64,000 nucleotides of DNA from Pseudomonas syringae (lineage in GTDB: Bacteria; Pseudomonadota; Gammaproteobacteria; Pseudomonadales; Pseudomonadaceae). Shown here piece by piece: positions 8,872-17,573 of the stretch (positions are counted from its first letter, which is position 1; every line of letters starts with the position of its first letter). The position numbers and the translations under genes were made by a program. The stretch covers positions 248,001 through 312,000 of the forward strand of contig NZ_LGSI01000068.1 in NCBI RefSeq assembly GCF_001698815.1. The letters are read 5' to 3'. The notes beneath the pieces are model-generated. The model was not told where the DNA came from, did not search any database, and was given only the letters and a program-made list of their open reading frames with translations.

Positions 8872-10194
8872 ATGCCAAATAATAAGAATGCATCGCTGGG
8901 CAAGATTCATCGATTTTCGTGGGTGTCGTTGTTGGTGTGCTGGATGATCTGGATTCTCAATGCCTACGATCGCGAGATTGTGTTGCGCTTGGGCCCGACG
9001 ATTTCCAAGCATTTCGATTTGTCGGCGGACGAGTGGGGCACAGTCGCAACTGTCGTTATGCTCGCGTTGGCCGTACTGGATATTCCGGGCTCGATCTGGA
9101 GTGACCGCTACGGCGGCGGCTGGAAACGGGCGCGCTTCCAGGTGCCGCTGGTACTGGGCTACACCGCACTTTCATTTCTTTCCGGTTTCAAGGGCTTGAG
9201 TGGCAGCCTGGCAAGTTTTATCGCCTTGCGGGTTGGGGTGAATCTGGGCGCAGGCTGGGGTGAACCGGTCGGCGTCAGCAACACCGCCGAGTGGTGGCCG
9301 GTGGAGCGTCGCGGGTTTGCCCTTGGCGCACACCACACGGGTTATCCCATCGGTGCGCTGCTCAGTGGCATTGTCGCCAGCTTCGTGATCACCACTTTCG
9401 GTGAGGAAAACTGGCGCTATGTATTCTTCTTCGCCTTCGTGGTTGCGCTGCCGCTGATGATCTTCTGGGCGCGGTATTCAACTGCCGAGCGCATCACCCA
9501 GCTGTACGTCGATATCGCTGCCAAAGGCATGACAGCCCCGGACAGCACGCCGTCGACCAACGTCAAAGGCCATGCATGGAAGACTTTCAAGGCGACGCTC
9601 GGCAATCGAAATATCGCGCTGACGGCCGGCAATACAATGCTGACGCAGGTCGTGTATATGGGCGTAAACATCGTACTGCCAGCGTATCTGTACAACATTC
9701 TTAACCTGTCGTTGGCCGAATCGGCGGGGATGAGCGTGGTGTTCACCCTGACCGGCATCCTGGGACAACTGATCTGGCCGTCGCTGTCGGACATCATCGG
9801 TCGACGCGTGACGCTGATTATCTGTGGGTTGTGGATGGCGGCCAGCGTCGGTGCGTTCTACTTCGCCAATACCACGTTGATCATCATCGTCGTGCAGTTG
9901 CTGTTCGGTCTGGTGGCCAATGCCGTCTGGCCGATCTATTACGCGGTCGCCTCCGATTCTGCGCAGCCTTCTGCTACGTCGACAGCCAACGGCATCATTA
10001 CCACCGCCATGTTCATCGGCGGCGGCGTTGCTCCGGTCTTGATGGGGACATTGATCAGCCTGGGCGGCGGTTGGACCAGCCTCAGCGGCTACACCGTGTG
10101 CTTCTTCGTGATGGCGGGCTGCGCCCTGGGTGGCGCGTTTCTGCAGCTGTTTTCCCACCGACCTGAATCACTGGCAGCGCAGCCGAGCCTGTGA
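8872..10194 (+). CDS. MFS transporter
   Basis: The 440-residue protein has 12 predicted membrane helices. An MFS loop motif between helices 2 and 3 (DIPGSIWSDRYGGGWKRAR) and a repeat between helices 8 and 9 (SLSDIIGRRV) are visible. It probably brings in the substrate of the preceding catabolic genes. The ATG at 8872 follows GGAG by about eight bases; an upstream in-frame start at 8848 lacks a site. It is followed by a second, different MFS gene, so the cluster may take up two related compounds, or one carrier may export an intermediate. Confidence 0.9.
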   Translation: MPNNKNASLGKIHRFSWVSLLVCWMIWILNAYDREIVLRLGPTISKHFDLSADEWGTVATVVMLALAVLDIPGSIWSDRYGGGWKRARFQVPLVLGYTALSFLSGFKGLSGSLASFIALRVGVNLGAGWGEPVGVSNTAEWWPVERRGFALGAHHTGYPIGALLSGIVASFVITTFGEENWRYVFFFAFVVALPLMIFWARYSTAERITQLYVDIAAKGMTAPDSTPSTNVKGHAWKTFKATLGNRNIALTAGNTMLTQVVYMGVNIVLPAYLYNILNLSLAESAGMSVVFTLTGILGQLIWPSLSDIIGRRVTLIICGLWMAASVGAFYFANTTLIIIVVQLLFGLVANAVWPIYYAVASDSAQPSATSTANGIITTAMFIGGGVAPVLMGTLISLGGGWTSLSGYTVCFFVMAGCALGGAFLQLFSHRPESLAAQPSL

Positions 10195-10258
10195 CCCTTG
10201 CCTGTCCCGAACTCCCGCGTTCGAGACACGCTCATGAATACTCGAAAAGGTGAGTTCA

Positions 10259-11596
10259 ATGACAATAACAACTAAATCCAACGCGCTTTCTGCACCCCGG
10301 GATTCAGCGACGCTGAACAAACTGATGTTCGTAAAACTCATGCCGTTACTGATCGCGGCCTACGTACTGAGCTTTCTTGATCGGACCAACATAGCCCTGG
10401 CCAAGCATCACCTGGACGTTGATCTGGGCATTTCCGCTGCCGCTTACGGGCTGGGAGCCGGATTGTTTTTTCTGACGTACGCGCTTTCGGAAGTGCCCAG
10501 CAACCTGATCATGCACAAGGTCGGCGCGCGGTTCTGGATTGCGCGGATCATGGTCACTTGGGGTTTGATCTCTGCGGCGATGGCTTTTGTTCAAGGCGAA
10601 ACGTCGTTCTATGTATTGCGCCTGCTGCTGGGTATCGCCGAAGCGGGCCTGTTCCCTGGCGTGATGCTGTACCTGACGTACTGGTTCGGCCGCGAACAAC
10701 GGGCCCGAGCTACCGGCTATTTTCTGTTGGGGGTGTGCTTTGCCAACATTATTGGCGGGCCGCTGGGCGCCGCGCTCATGCAACTGGACGGCGTCTGGGG
10801 CTGGCGTGGCTGGCAGTGGATGTTCATGCTTGAAGGTCTGCCGGCCGTGTTCTTCGCCATGGTGGTCTGGAAAAAACTGCCGGACCGTCCAAACAAGGCA
10901 CCGTGGCTGAGTGCCGCTGAAGCCGAGCAGATCGAGCGGATGCTGGCCGCCGAATCGGAGGAGGGCGCCGGTGGAAGTGGTCACTCGTTCAAGCAATGCC
11001 TGACGCCGCAGATTCTGTTGGCGATCCTTGTCTACTTCTGTCACCAGATCACGGTCTACACAGTGATCTTTTTCCTGCCTGGCATCATCGGTAAATACGG
11101 TGACTTGAGCACCCTGCAAGTCGGATTGCTGACGTCGCTGCCTTGGCTGGCGGCAGCGGCAGGCGCTATAGCACTGCCCAGATTTGCCACAACGCCCGCG
11201 CGTTCCCGGCAAATGTTGGTAGCAGGGTTGCTGACAATGGCCGCAGGACTGGGGATCGCCTCACTGGCAGGACCGGTGATCAGCCTGCTGGGTTTCTGTC
11301 TTTCAGCGGTGATGTTCTTCGTCGTGCAGTCGATCATCTTTTTGTACCCGGCTTCGCGACTGAAGGGCGCAGCGCTTGCAGGCGGGTTGGGATTCGTCAA
11401 CTCGTGCGGTCTGCTGGGCGGTTTCGTCGGCCCCTCAGTAATGGGGGTGATCGAGCAAAGTACCGGCAATGCAATGAATGGCATGAAGATCGTAGCGGTC
11501 ATCCTGGTGATCGCGGCGATTGCAGCGTTACGTTTGCGTCAGGGCCATGAGCGCAAAGTGGGTCAGCAAACAGCAGCGCAACGCCAACCGGTATAG
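10259..11596 (+). CDS. MFS transporter, anion:cation symporter (ACS) type
   Basis: A 445-residue, 12-helix carrier with ACS hallmarks: the SFLDRTNIALAK segment at about residues 40-51 and a strong YWFGREQRARATG loop in the first half. ACS members import organic acids such as tartrate, phthalate or glucarate with protons. AAGGTGAG precedes the ATG at 10259. It ends the catabolic cluster. About 45 bases further on, base composition turns AT-rich, marking the edge of the accessory region. Confidence 0.92.
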   Translation: MTITTKSNALSAPRDSATLNKLMFVKLMPLLIAAYVLSFLDRTNIALAKHHLDVDLGISAAAYGLGAGLFFLTYALSEVPSNLIMHKVGARFWIARIMVTWGLISAAMAFVQGETSFYVLRLLLGIAEAGLFPGVMLYLTYWFGREQRARATGYFLLGVCFANIIGGPLGAALMQLDGVWGWRGWQWMFMLEGLPAVFFAMVVWKKLPDRPNKAPWLSAAEAEQIERMLAAESEEGAGGSGHSFKQCLTPQILLAILVYFCHQITVYTVIFFLPGIIGKYGDLSTLQVGLLTSLPWLAAAAGAIALPRFATTPARSRQMLVAGLLTMAAGLGIASLAGPVISLLGFCLSAVMFFVVQSIIFLYPASRLKGAALAGGLGFVNSCGLLGGFVGPSVMGVIEQSTGNAMNGMKIVAVILVIAAIAALRLRQGHERKVGQQTAAQRQPV

Positions 11597-11640
11597 CCGC
11601 TCACAGATCCCAATTTCAAGCTGTAAAAACTGACCTCTAT

Positions 11641-11678
11641 TTATAACTAAACTAAAGGGATATTTAGTTTAGTTATAA
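11641..11678. repeat. Perfect 16-base inverted repeat between convergent genes
   Basis: TTATAACTAAACTAAA at 11641-11656 is followed by a 6-base loop and its exact complement at 11663-11678. It lies between the stops of the MFS gene and the 181-aa gene. It could serve as a shared terminator, but the stem is almost entirely A-T, which is unusual for one. An operator or an old insertion end is possible. It marks the step from GC-rich chromosome to AT-rich insert. Confidence 0.8.
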
Positions 11679-11698
11679 TGGGCGAGAGATCAAAGGCG

Positions 11699-12244
11699 TC
11701 AAGGAGGAGACAATTTCAACGCACTTATTGCCGACGCCGAACTGTGGTAATTGGTCTCGAAGTAGTAGCTTTTCATAGGGCTGTTGTTCTTGATGCCGTT
11801 CGCCCAAACGGCACCAGCCGCACCCCAAACAAACAAGGGTGGGATACTAATCGTAATGCCGTGGCCAATTTGCAGCCGGTTATCGGGTAGGAAGGTGATT
11901 TTCGTAATCGCGGGATTTGCCTCTGGTGTGACGTCCAGGCATTGGCCATTTTTTTTCCAGATTGCATGATGCTGGGCGACGCAATAGAGATCGCCCTCGA
12001 TCATGCCGGTCAGCAAATTCCAGCCGTAAATCACATCACCTTGATTATTGAGCTGATGAATTCGGCAGTTATGGTGGCATTGTAGTTGGGGATAAATGGG
12101 TGCCAGGATTTTGCTGACTTCAATACAACTTCCGTCGATGGCGTCAGGTTTGCCAAGCTTCAGGGCAGCGCGCTTGAACTTTTCAGACATCAGCATATTG
12201 ACGAACGTTTTCAGATTTTTATCACTCAACGCCATTGGCAACAT
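11699..12244 (-). CDS. Hypothetical protein, possible Cys-His hydrolase-like fold
   Basis: I do not recognise a named family for this 181-residue protein. It starts at an ATG with AAGGAA upstream. No signal peptide is seen. The middle holds a Cys/His cluster (CHHNC near residue 57), then YGWN, HHAIW (near 94) and a CLDVTP segment (near 103). The order Cys, His, Asp resembles the spacing in papain- or transglutaminase-like enzymes, but this is only a pattern impression. It stands alone, convergent with the MFS gene, in AT-rich DNA that precedes the transposase genes, and may be transposon or island cargo. Confidence 0.6.
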   Translation of the reverse strand: MLPMALSDKNLKTFVNMLMSEKFKRAALKLGKPDAIDGSCIEVSKILAPIYPQLQCHHNCRIHQLNNQGDVIYGWNLLTGMIEGDLYCVAQHHAIWKKNGQCLDVTPEANPAITKITFLPDNRLQIGHGITISIPPLFVWGAAGAVWANGIKNNSPMKSYYFETNYHSSASAISALKLSPP

Positions 12245-12315
12245 TGAAAATTCCTTTTCTATAAAATGCGCATAGCCTGACGCAGGAGCAAAGAGCTGAC
12301 AAGCCGAGGATCATG

Positions 12316-12554
12316 TGTGAGCGTCAGCTAAAAGTGGAACCTGCACTAAGCCCATGGAAAGCATGAGCTTTTTTAGAAAGTTCAGTTGAAAGTGGTATTA
12401 AAAAGTTAAAGAATTGAAATTAGTTTCACCTTTAATCTGCTCGTTGACACGCTGATCGTCCTACCTGACTGCCTCATCCTCTACAAAATAGACCCGTTCA
12501 AGTGGAGCTTCTGTTCGGAGTACGAGCCGATTCCACTTTTAACCGACGCTCTCA
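12316..12554. repeat. Imperfect inverted repeats enclosing about 190 bp
   Basis: The left copy 12316-12340 contains AGCGTCAGCTAAAAGTGGAA. The right copy 12530-12554, read on the other strand, contains AGCGTCGGTTAAAAGTGGAA. Over 25 bases, about 21 agree, and both start TG. The whole unit is 239 bases without an open frame. It looks like a small non-autonomous element (MITE-like) or the decayed ends of an insertion sequence. No flanking target duplication is visible. Confidence 0.55.
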
Positions 12555-12866
12555 GCTCTCACGAATTCTGATAATTTAAGCTCGCGTTAGCATGCTTTGG
12601 CAGCTTATTTTACGAAAAGTCAGTGACTTAGAGTTTGCTGCTAGTGTTCGGTTGAAACGCAGATTCTGTCAGGAGCGTCAAGTCACGCCTCAAGCCAAGT
12701 ATTAAATTAAGTAGATAACCGCCTGACTTGCATACTATTTTTCTTACAGTGAGCATCATTTAAAATCGAGACTAATATAAGTCGATGAAATCAATAGGTT
12801 TATCGCGGCCAGCTAGCTGAAAACAAGATGGAAAATTAATAAACTTGAAATTGGTTTCGCTTTTAA
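12401..12866 (+). repeat. Direct repeat pair of about 35 bases, 431 bases apart
   Basis: 12401-12435 and 12832-12866 agree at about 27 of 35 positions. The core TTGAAATTRGTTTCRCYTTTAA agrees at 19 of 22. The core is itself partly palindromic (GAAA...TTTC). Spaced repeats ahead of a tniA-type transposase gene could be transposase-binding sites; this is inferred from position only. Confidence 0.5.
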
Positions 12867-13310
12867 ATGATCTTTTAGGTCTTAGTGCTTAGACTTATTA
12901 AAGTCCTCCGTTTAAATGCCCCAGGCAAGCATGTGCAATGCTAAATATCGCTTAAAGTTGTGCTAATGCCCTTATCTATGTTGGTAGTTGGACAAAAAAC
13001 CTTGTCGAAGTATCTCAGGCTGAAAATGCAGCTGTCGGCGTATAAATAATTAGTTAGTCATGTTGTCCACTCTTTACTGTGGGAAATCGTTTTAAAAAGC
13101 CGAGATAGATGATTTTATGCACTTAACCCATTGGAGATAGGCGAATTCAGCCATTCGTCGGGAATATAGTGTCAGTGCAGTTGACAATCATATAACACGA
13201 TGATTTTAATCGATTTTCTAATAGCCATGCAAATTATACGGGTAATCACAGGCTTGAATAATTTTCGTGCGTTTGTCAAAAGGAGATAAATCTTAACGAG
13301 GGCCCAGATA

Positions 13311-15164
13311 ATGCAACATACGGTGCTCAGTCCAAATCTTATAGTTGTCGCTCGTGGAGAACCTGCTCGAGTTGTCCGTGAAATGCCTAATGCCCAAGTA
13401 GAAGTGCAGATAATCGACTCTCACGAGAATGTGATCGTCGATATTGAGGATTTGAAATTCCTACCAATCGCTAATACCACCGCAGTTGATGGTGGTAAAT
13501 TAGAGTTGGAAGAGATTCCAAATACTGATGAAGTAGATATTCAAGAGCTTATGAAGGCGAGGGGGCAGCACGTTATAATAATGCGATACAAGGCGCGAGA
13601 AATATCCGTTACGGATGCGATCAAGATTTTAGACGTAAGTAGGAGTAAATTTTTTAGGCTTTTAAAAAGTTATGATGCTTTAATAGGTCCTCAAGCACTT
13701 ATAGCTCTGAAGCGTGGAAGAAAAGCCGGGCAAAAAATAATGTCGCTCGAAGTAGAGAGTATTATTGATGCGGCCATTAAAAAAATATACAAAGGGCCGG
13801 CTGCAACATATGTAAAAGTTTGGATGGAGGTGCATTTGCAGTGTTCAAAATTAAAAATTAGAACACCATCCAAAAATACAGTAGTTAAAAGAGCTAAAGA
13901 GATTGGTGCAAGAACTTTACATCGCCTTAAATATGGTGCTGAGTCCGCGGACCAAAAGTATGGAGCAAAGCCGGGCAAAAAGGTACTGTCCCATCCGCTA
14001 GAATTGGTGCAAATGGATCATACCCGTGTCGACTGCATGTTGTGCGATGATGAAAACCGTATAGCATTGTCGCGCCCATGGGTAACGCTATTGATTGATG
14101 TTTTTACGCGGATCATACTTGGATTTTATGTTGCCTATCATGCACCCTCAACGTTATCGGTTGCATGTGCATTGACACATGCAGTGCTACCAAAACGTAA
14201 ATATCTAGAATCACTGGGATGTCCTGATGTTATGCATCCATTTTATGGCGTTCCCAAAATAATACATATGGATAATGCAAAGGAATTTAGAAGCCCCAAG
14301 TTCGAGAGGGCATGCTTGCTTCACGGAATCAATACAGAATATCGCCCGCCCGGGAAAAAGCACACCGGGGGGCATATCGAGCGAAATATAGGCACGATGA
14401 TGACAAGTCATGTGCATTTCTTACCCGGCACAACCATGTCGAACTCCAAAGAAAAAGGAAAGTACAATAGCGAGAAAAAAGCGGCAATGACAATCAAGGA
14501 GTTTAATCAGTGGTTCGCGGGGGAGGTCGCCATTTATAACTATAGTGAACATAGTGCGCTGAAAAAAAACGGCAAATCAAATAAAGGCATTACTCCGGCG
14601 GAAGCCTGGTCAAGTGCATTCAATGATCCTGACGCGCCGAAAGTTTCGATGATCGCTGATCAGGCTAAATTTCGATTAGATTTCATGCCAGAAGAAGAGC
14701 GAGTAATTCATCCTTCTGGGGTTCTGTTATTCAATAAAAAATATTGGGCTCCAGAGCTGACATATCACGTAGGCCCGGAAAAGAGGGTTGTTAAATACGA
14801 CCCCTTTTCAATGCGGCACATTTGGGTGAAGATTGGCGATGAATACATTCAATTGCGCAGATCAGATGTAACTGCTGATGACTTCACATATGAGGAACAT
14901 CTAATTGATGTTGCAAGTAGTCAGCTCAGCGCGAAAAAAGAAATGTCGCCTTCCGTTATTGCTACACGTGAAGCCAACGAAAGCATCGTCAAAAAAAGCA
15001 TTATAGAGACAAAGCGCTCAAAAAAGGCACGTGAGGCAGAGAAGGCTTATTCAGATCATACTGTAAACCAATTGTTTGATAAACCTTCCAGTGCTGGACA
15101 AGCGCAAATAGCAACAGATATCGATTTCACGTCTGAGCCGACTATACTTAATGCCGAGGATTAA
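13311..15164 (+). CDS. tniA: TniA/TnsB-type DDE transposase
   Basis: The 617-residue protein has N-terminal DNA-binding helices followed by an RNase-H-like rve domain (about 220-400). The catalytic triad is readable: Asp236 in VQMDHTRVD, Asp321 in IIHMDNAKEF and Glu357 in GGHIERNIG, with exactly 35 residues between the last two, the D-35-E spacing. A C-terminal Mu-type beta domain and a charged tail, which may contact TniB, follow. It cuts and joins the transposon ends. The frame is intact, so the enzyme may be active. An AGGAG site lies about 26 bases ahead of the ATG (13281-13285), so start choice is less secure than the rest. Confidence 0.95.
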   Translation: MQHTVLSPNLIVVARGEPARVVREMPNAQVEVQIIDSHENVIVDIEDLKFLPIANTTAVDGGKLELEEIPNTDEVDIQELMKARGQHVIIMRYKAREISVTDAIKILDVSRSKFFRLLKSYDALIGPQALIALKRGRKAGQKIMSLEVESIIDAAIKKIYKGPAATYVKVWMEVHLQCSKLKIRTPSKNTVVKRAKEIGARTLHRLKYGAESADQKYGAKPGKKVLSHPLELVQMDHTRVDCMLCDDENRIALSRPWVTLLIDVFTRIILGFYVAYHAPSTLSVACALTHAVLPKRKYLESLGCPDVMHPFYGVPKIIHMDNAKEFRSPKFERACLLHGINTEYRPPGKKHTGGHIERNIGTMMTSHVHFLPGTTMSNSKEKGKYNSEKKAAMTIKEFNQWFAGEVAIYNYSEHSALKKNGKSNKGITPAEAWSSAFNDPDAPKVSMIADQAKFRLDFMPEEERVIHPSGVLLFNKKYWAPELTYHVGPEKRVVKYDPFSMRHIWVKIGDEYIQLRRSDVTADDFTYEEHLIDVASSQLSAKKEMSPSVIATREANESIVKKSIIETKRSKKAREAEKAYSDHTVNQLFDKPSSAGQAQIATDIDFTSEPTILNAED

Positions 15165-15168
15165 TGAT

Positions 15169-16029
15169 ATGGCGGAACTTCCGGCAAATACTTTACCAGC
15201 GGAATATCTGGTGATCAAAAGCAGGCTCGATGCTATTGATAAAGATATTTGGATAGACTGTCCGCAATCGCGCACAGCTCTTAATGGAATCTTATGCATG
15301 CTTCAGGCCCCTCGCCGGGTTACGGCACCTTGCATTCTCGTGTGTGGCGAGCCTGGAAGCGGGAAAACTGCAATAAAGAATCAGCTGGAAAAACGAAACT
15401 CTCAAATAGGTTTCCCTTGCGTATTTATTACGATAACTGAAAGATTAAAGCCCATGAAGTTCGCCGAGGTCATACTCGAAGCGATAGGGTTGGCGCCTCG
15501 TTTAGCTAATAACAAAAATTTGCTCACGGATGCAGTAGGTATTTATTTGCAAACCAAAGGCATTAGAGCGCTAGTTATCGATGAGTTTCATGAAATGCTG
15601 TATGCATCAAAAAATGACCAACTCAGAAGTCTTTCGTTACTGAAAGGCTTGTCCGGTGATCCTTTTAATATTTCTGTGATTCTACTGGGGACGAAAGCTG
15701 CGCATAACGCTCTCATGGGGGATCCGCAACTATCCCGTAGGTATCAAGTATACGAATTACCGTCATGGCGATATGACTCGGAATTTAGAAACTTTGTGGC
15801 TACGATGGAGCGGCTGTTAGCGCTCCAAAAACCATCAGGGCTAGATCAGTCCGAAATGTTGCGTTTCATATATGATCTCTCTGACGGTGTTATGGACAAT
15901 GTAGTGAAAATCTTAAGGGGTGCGGCGAAGTACGCGATAACTACTGGGGAGGAACGTGTGACTAAAGAGTTGATGGGTAGAGCGAAGAAAAACTTATGGG
16001 GCTTTGGACCTGTGGACCCAAGCGAATGA
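15169..16029 (+). CDS. tniB: TniB/TnsC-type AAA+ ATPase
   Basis: The 286-residue ATPase has a Walker A motif GEPGSGKT at residues 60-67 and a Walker B motif LVIDEFHEML near residue 133. It also has a sensor-like LLGTKAAHNAL segment, matching TniB proteins that bind target DNA and pass it to TniA. The ATG at 15169 is chosen because GAGGA lies eight bases upstream; an earlier ATG at 15151 overlaps the tniA stop. The last bases overlap the tniQ start as ATGA. Confidence 0.95.
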   Translation: MAELPANTLPAEYLVIKSRLDAIDKDIWIDCPQSRTALNGILCMLQAPRRVTAPCILVCGEPGSGKTAIKNQLEKRNSQIGFPCVFITITERLKPMKFAEVILEAIGLAPRLANNKNLLTDAVGIYLQTKGIRALVIDEFHEMLYASKNDQLRSLSLLKGLSGDPFNISVILLGTKAAHNALMGDPQLSRRYQVYELPSWRYDSEFRNFVATMERLLALQKPSGLDQSEMLRFIYDLSDGVMDNVVKILRGAAKYAITTGEERVTKELMGRAKKNLWGFGPVDPSE

Positions 16030-17084
16030 TTACGTACTGTTTTCCAGAGCCGGTCCATGACGAGACTTTTTCTTCATGGGCCACAAGATGTTCTCTTGAT
16101 CAACGCTCATTTTCCATTACAGATAGCGACATAGCTGATTGGGAGCGATCAGTTGCATATGATATCGCGTCGAAGACTAATTCCCTAGGCATGGAGTTTG
16201 ATTTTGATGCGCTATACGTGAAGGATTTCCTAGCAAGCACTGGATTGTCAAATAAGCGTATTAGAAAACTGTTCGCGCCAACTAACGATCCACTTTTATC
16301 TCCAGCATACCGCACTGCTTTTTGTCACAAATGCATATTATCCGACGTGATCCAAAAGCGATTTCCGTCATGGAGGAAGGCGTGGTGCTACGTTGCCCGA
16401 CCTTATTGCCAGGAACACAGGTGTTTATTGCGATATATGCACCGGCATCGAGGGTGCGACAAGCAGTGGGATGCATTTACCAAACTTGATTTGGGTGAGT
16501 TCATGCCGGGTCGTTTTATAGGTAGAAATAGGTCAGATCATGGGGTTCCGGAATGCGCTGCTCGTGCACATTTAACTCTTCGAATACAGGCATGGGTGCA
16601 GAAAGTTTATAGCTCCGCAGCTTACGCACCGTGTTGTGGAGATTATCCAATAGAAAATCATCTGATGCGAAGGGCTATTGACCTAATGCTGGGTTTAACA
16701 TTGACTCATCGCACCAGAAGGGCAAATGCTGGAGCGGCGAGGATCGCGTTTTCGAGTTTCTATCCACCGACTGATCATGAAGGCCTGGATTTACTTGGGC
16801 GGTTAAGAAATGGGTCACCTAATTCGGTACCGTACGAACGGATGTGTGCGTTGTGGCTTCTTGGAAAAATTTTCAAAGTCTTCACCGTGGCCGAGTCAGC
16901 CTTGTTGTACCAGATGCTTCATGAAGCAGAGTTCTTCTTTCCGTTGACTCTTGGTGAGCTAGGAGAGATGTGCGGCTCAAGCCTCGTTGAGAACGAGAGC
17001 GAATTTCTTGCTGAAATAATCTCAAAATTGGATCTAGGTCAGGTCCTTGATCCGAGTTTTGTTGAGGGGCTGATTGGGGCGTAA
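16026..17084 (+). CDS. tniQ: TniQ family target-selection protein
   Basis: The 352-residue protein starts MITYCFPEPVHDETFSSW, the standard TniQ opening (proline-rich start, then a short Ser-Trp helix). A zinc-finger block (FCHKC then WCYVARPYCQEH, about residues 100-140) is conserved in the family. TniQ/TnsD proteins choose the insertion site. The start overlaps the tniB stop by four bases. The real start is 16026; the frame also opens 30 bases upstream inside tniB. What site it recognises is not visible; no glmS, tRNA or CRISPR array lies alongside. Confidence 0.9.
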   Translation: MITYCFPEPVHDETFSSWATRCSLDQRSFSITDSDIADWERSVAYDIASKTNSLGMEFDFDALYVKDFLASTGLSNKRIRKLFAPTNDPLLSPAYRTAFCHKCILSDVIQKRFPSWRKAWCYVARPYCQEHRCLLRYMHRHRGCDKQWDAFTKLDLGEFMPGRFIGRNRSDHGVPECAARAHLTLRIQAWVQKVYSSAAYAPCCGDYPIENHLMRRAIDLMLGLTLTHRTRRANAGAARIAFSSFYPPTDHEGLDLLGRLRNGSPNSVPYERMCALWLLGKIFKVFTVAESALLYQMLHEAEFFFPLTLGELGEMCGSSLVENESEFLAEIISKLDLGQVLDPSFVEGLIGA

Positions 17085-17190
17085 CAGAAGGGCTGGGGGG
17101 ACTTGTATGCGATAAAATACTGGAAAGGGTCCACTTAATTACAGTACGGTGCTTGGTTTACATTGCGCAGTCCCAAATTCATTAAAAGGA

Positions 17191-17520
17191 TCAGGCATGC
17201 AAGAACAGCTCATCAACCAGCTTGGCTAGAGTCTTGCCCGCTTGCTCTCCAGTGGTACCTACCTGCTTTTCGCTAGCACGGTCATATGCCCAAAGAATCA
17301 GCACTACCGCATCGACCTTCAACACCTTCGCTATCTCCTCGACCCGGGCCAGGGTAGGAGAGTGCCCCCCCTTTTCAAGGCGACAAATGTAGGTGCGTGA
17401 TGCAGCAGAGCCGAAGGCGTCTTGATTGAGACCCCGGTGCTCTCTTAGCTCCCGAAGCACGACTCCGAAAGCCTCATCAATATTCAAGCGCGAAACTCCA
17501 GCATCAACAAATACTGGCAT
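17191..17520 (-). CDS. XRE-family helix-turn-helix regulator
   Basis: The 109-residue protein carries a HTH_3 domain (about residues 15-75: LRELREHRGLNQDAFGSAASRTYICRLEKG and following). The C-terminal tail has no known domain. It resembles small controllers found in mobile elements and restriction systems. The promoter region holds a perfect palindrome at 17548-17573, 28 bases ahead of its ATG, a plausible site for its own product. It runs opposite to the tni genes. Function as a repressor of the element or its cargo is an inference. Confidence 0.85.
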   Translation of the reverse strand: MPVFVDAGVSRLNIDEAFGVVLRELREHRGLNQDAFGSAASRTYICRLEKGGHSPTLARVEEIAKVLKVDAVVLILWAYDRASEKQVGTTGEQAGKTLAKLVDELFLHA

Positions 17521-17547
17521 TTAAACGCAAAGAGGACTAGGATCTTC

Positions 17548-17573
17548 GGAATGAACACTATTGTGTTCATTCC
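17548..17573. promoter_or_regulatory. Perfect palindromic operator candidate of the XRE gene
   Basis: GGAATGAACAC (17548-17558), a 4-base spacer TATT, and GTGTTCATTCC (17563-17573) form an 11-base perfect dyad. It lies just upstream of the XRE start on the minus strand. The size and symmetry fit a dimeric HTH repressor. Confidence 0.6.

Larger units (their letters stand above)
12245..13310. other. About 1 kb of AT-rich non-coding DNA upstream of tniA
   Basis: No open frame of note is present on either strand. The stretch holds two repeat structures listed separately (an inverted pair at 12316/12530 and a direct pair at 12401/12832). It also has two copies of GATGATTTTA (near 13108 and 13200) and a TGTCAGTG string at 13170 that could be a transposon terminus. 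It probably contains the tniA-proximal end of the element and the transposase-binding sites, but the exact boundary cannot be fixed here. Confidence 0.5.
13311..17084 (+). mobile_element. tniA-tniB-tniQ transposition module (Tn5053/Tn7-like)
   Basis: Three overlapping or nearly abutting genes encode a DDE transposase, an AAA+ regulator and a TniQ target-selection protein. No TnsA-type endonuclease, no serine resolvase and no Cas genes are seen nearby. DNA composition is clearly more AT-rich than the chromosome on either side. The full element probably extends upstream into 12.2-13.3 kb and downstream over the cargo to about 19.6-20.1 kb, but neither terminus nor a target duplication could be fixed by eye. 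Confidence 0.85.

Noticed and set aside
12245..17190. CRISPR array or guide RNA near tniQ
   Set aside because: No evenly spaced repeats and no Cas genes; the only repeat pair is 431 bases apart.
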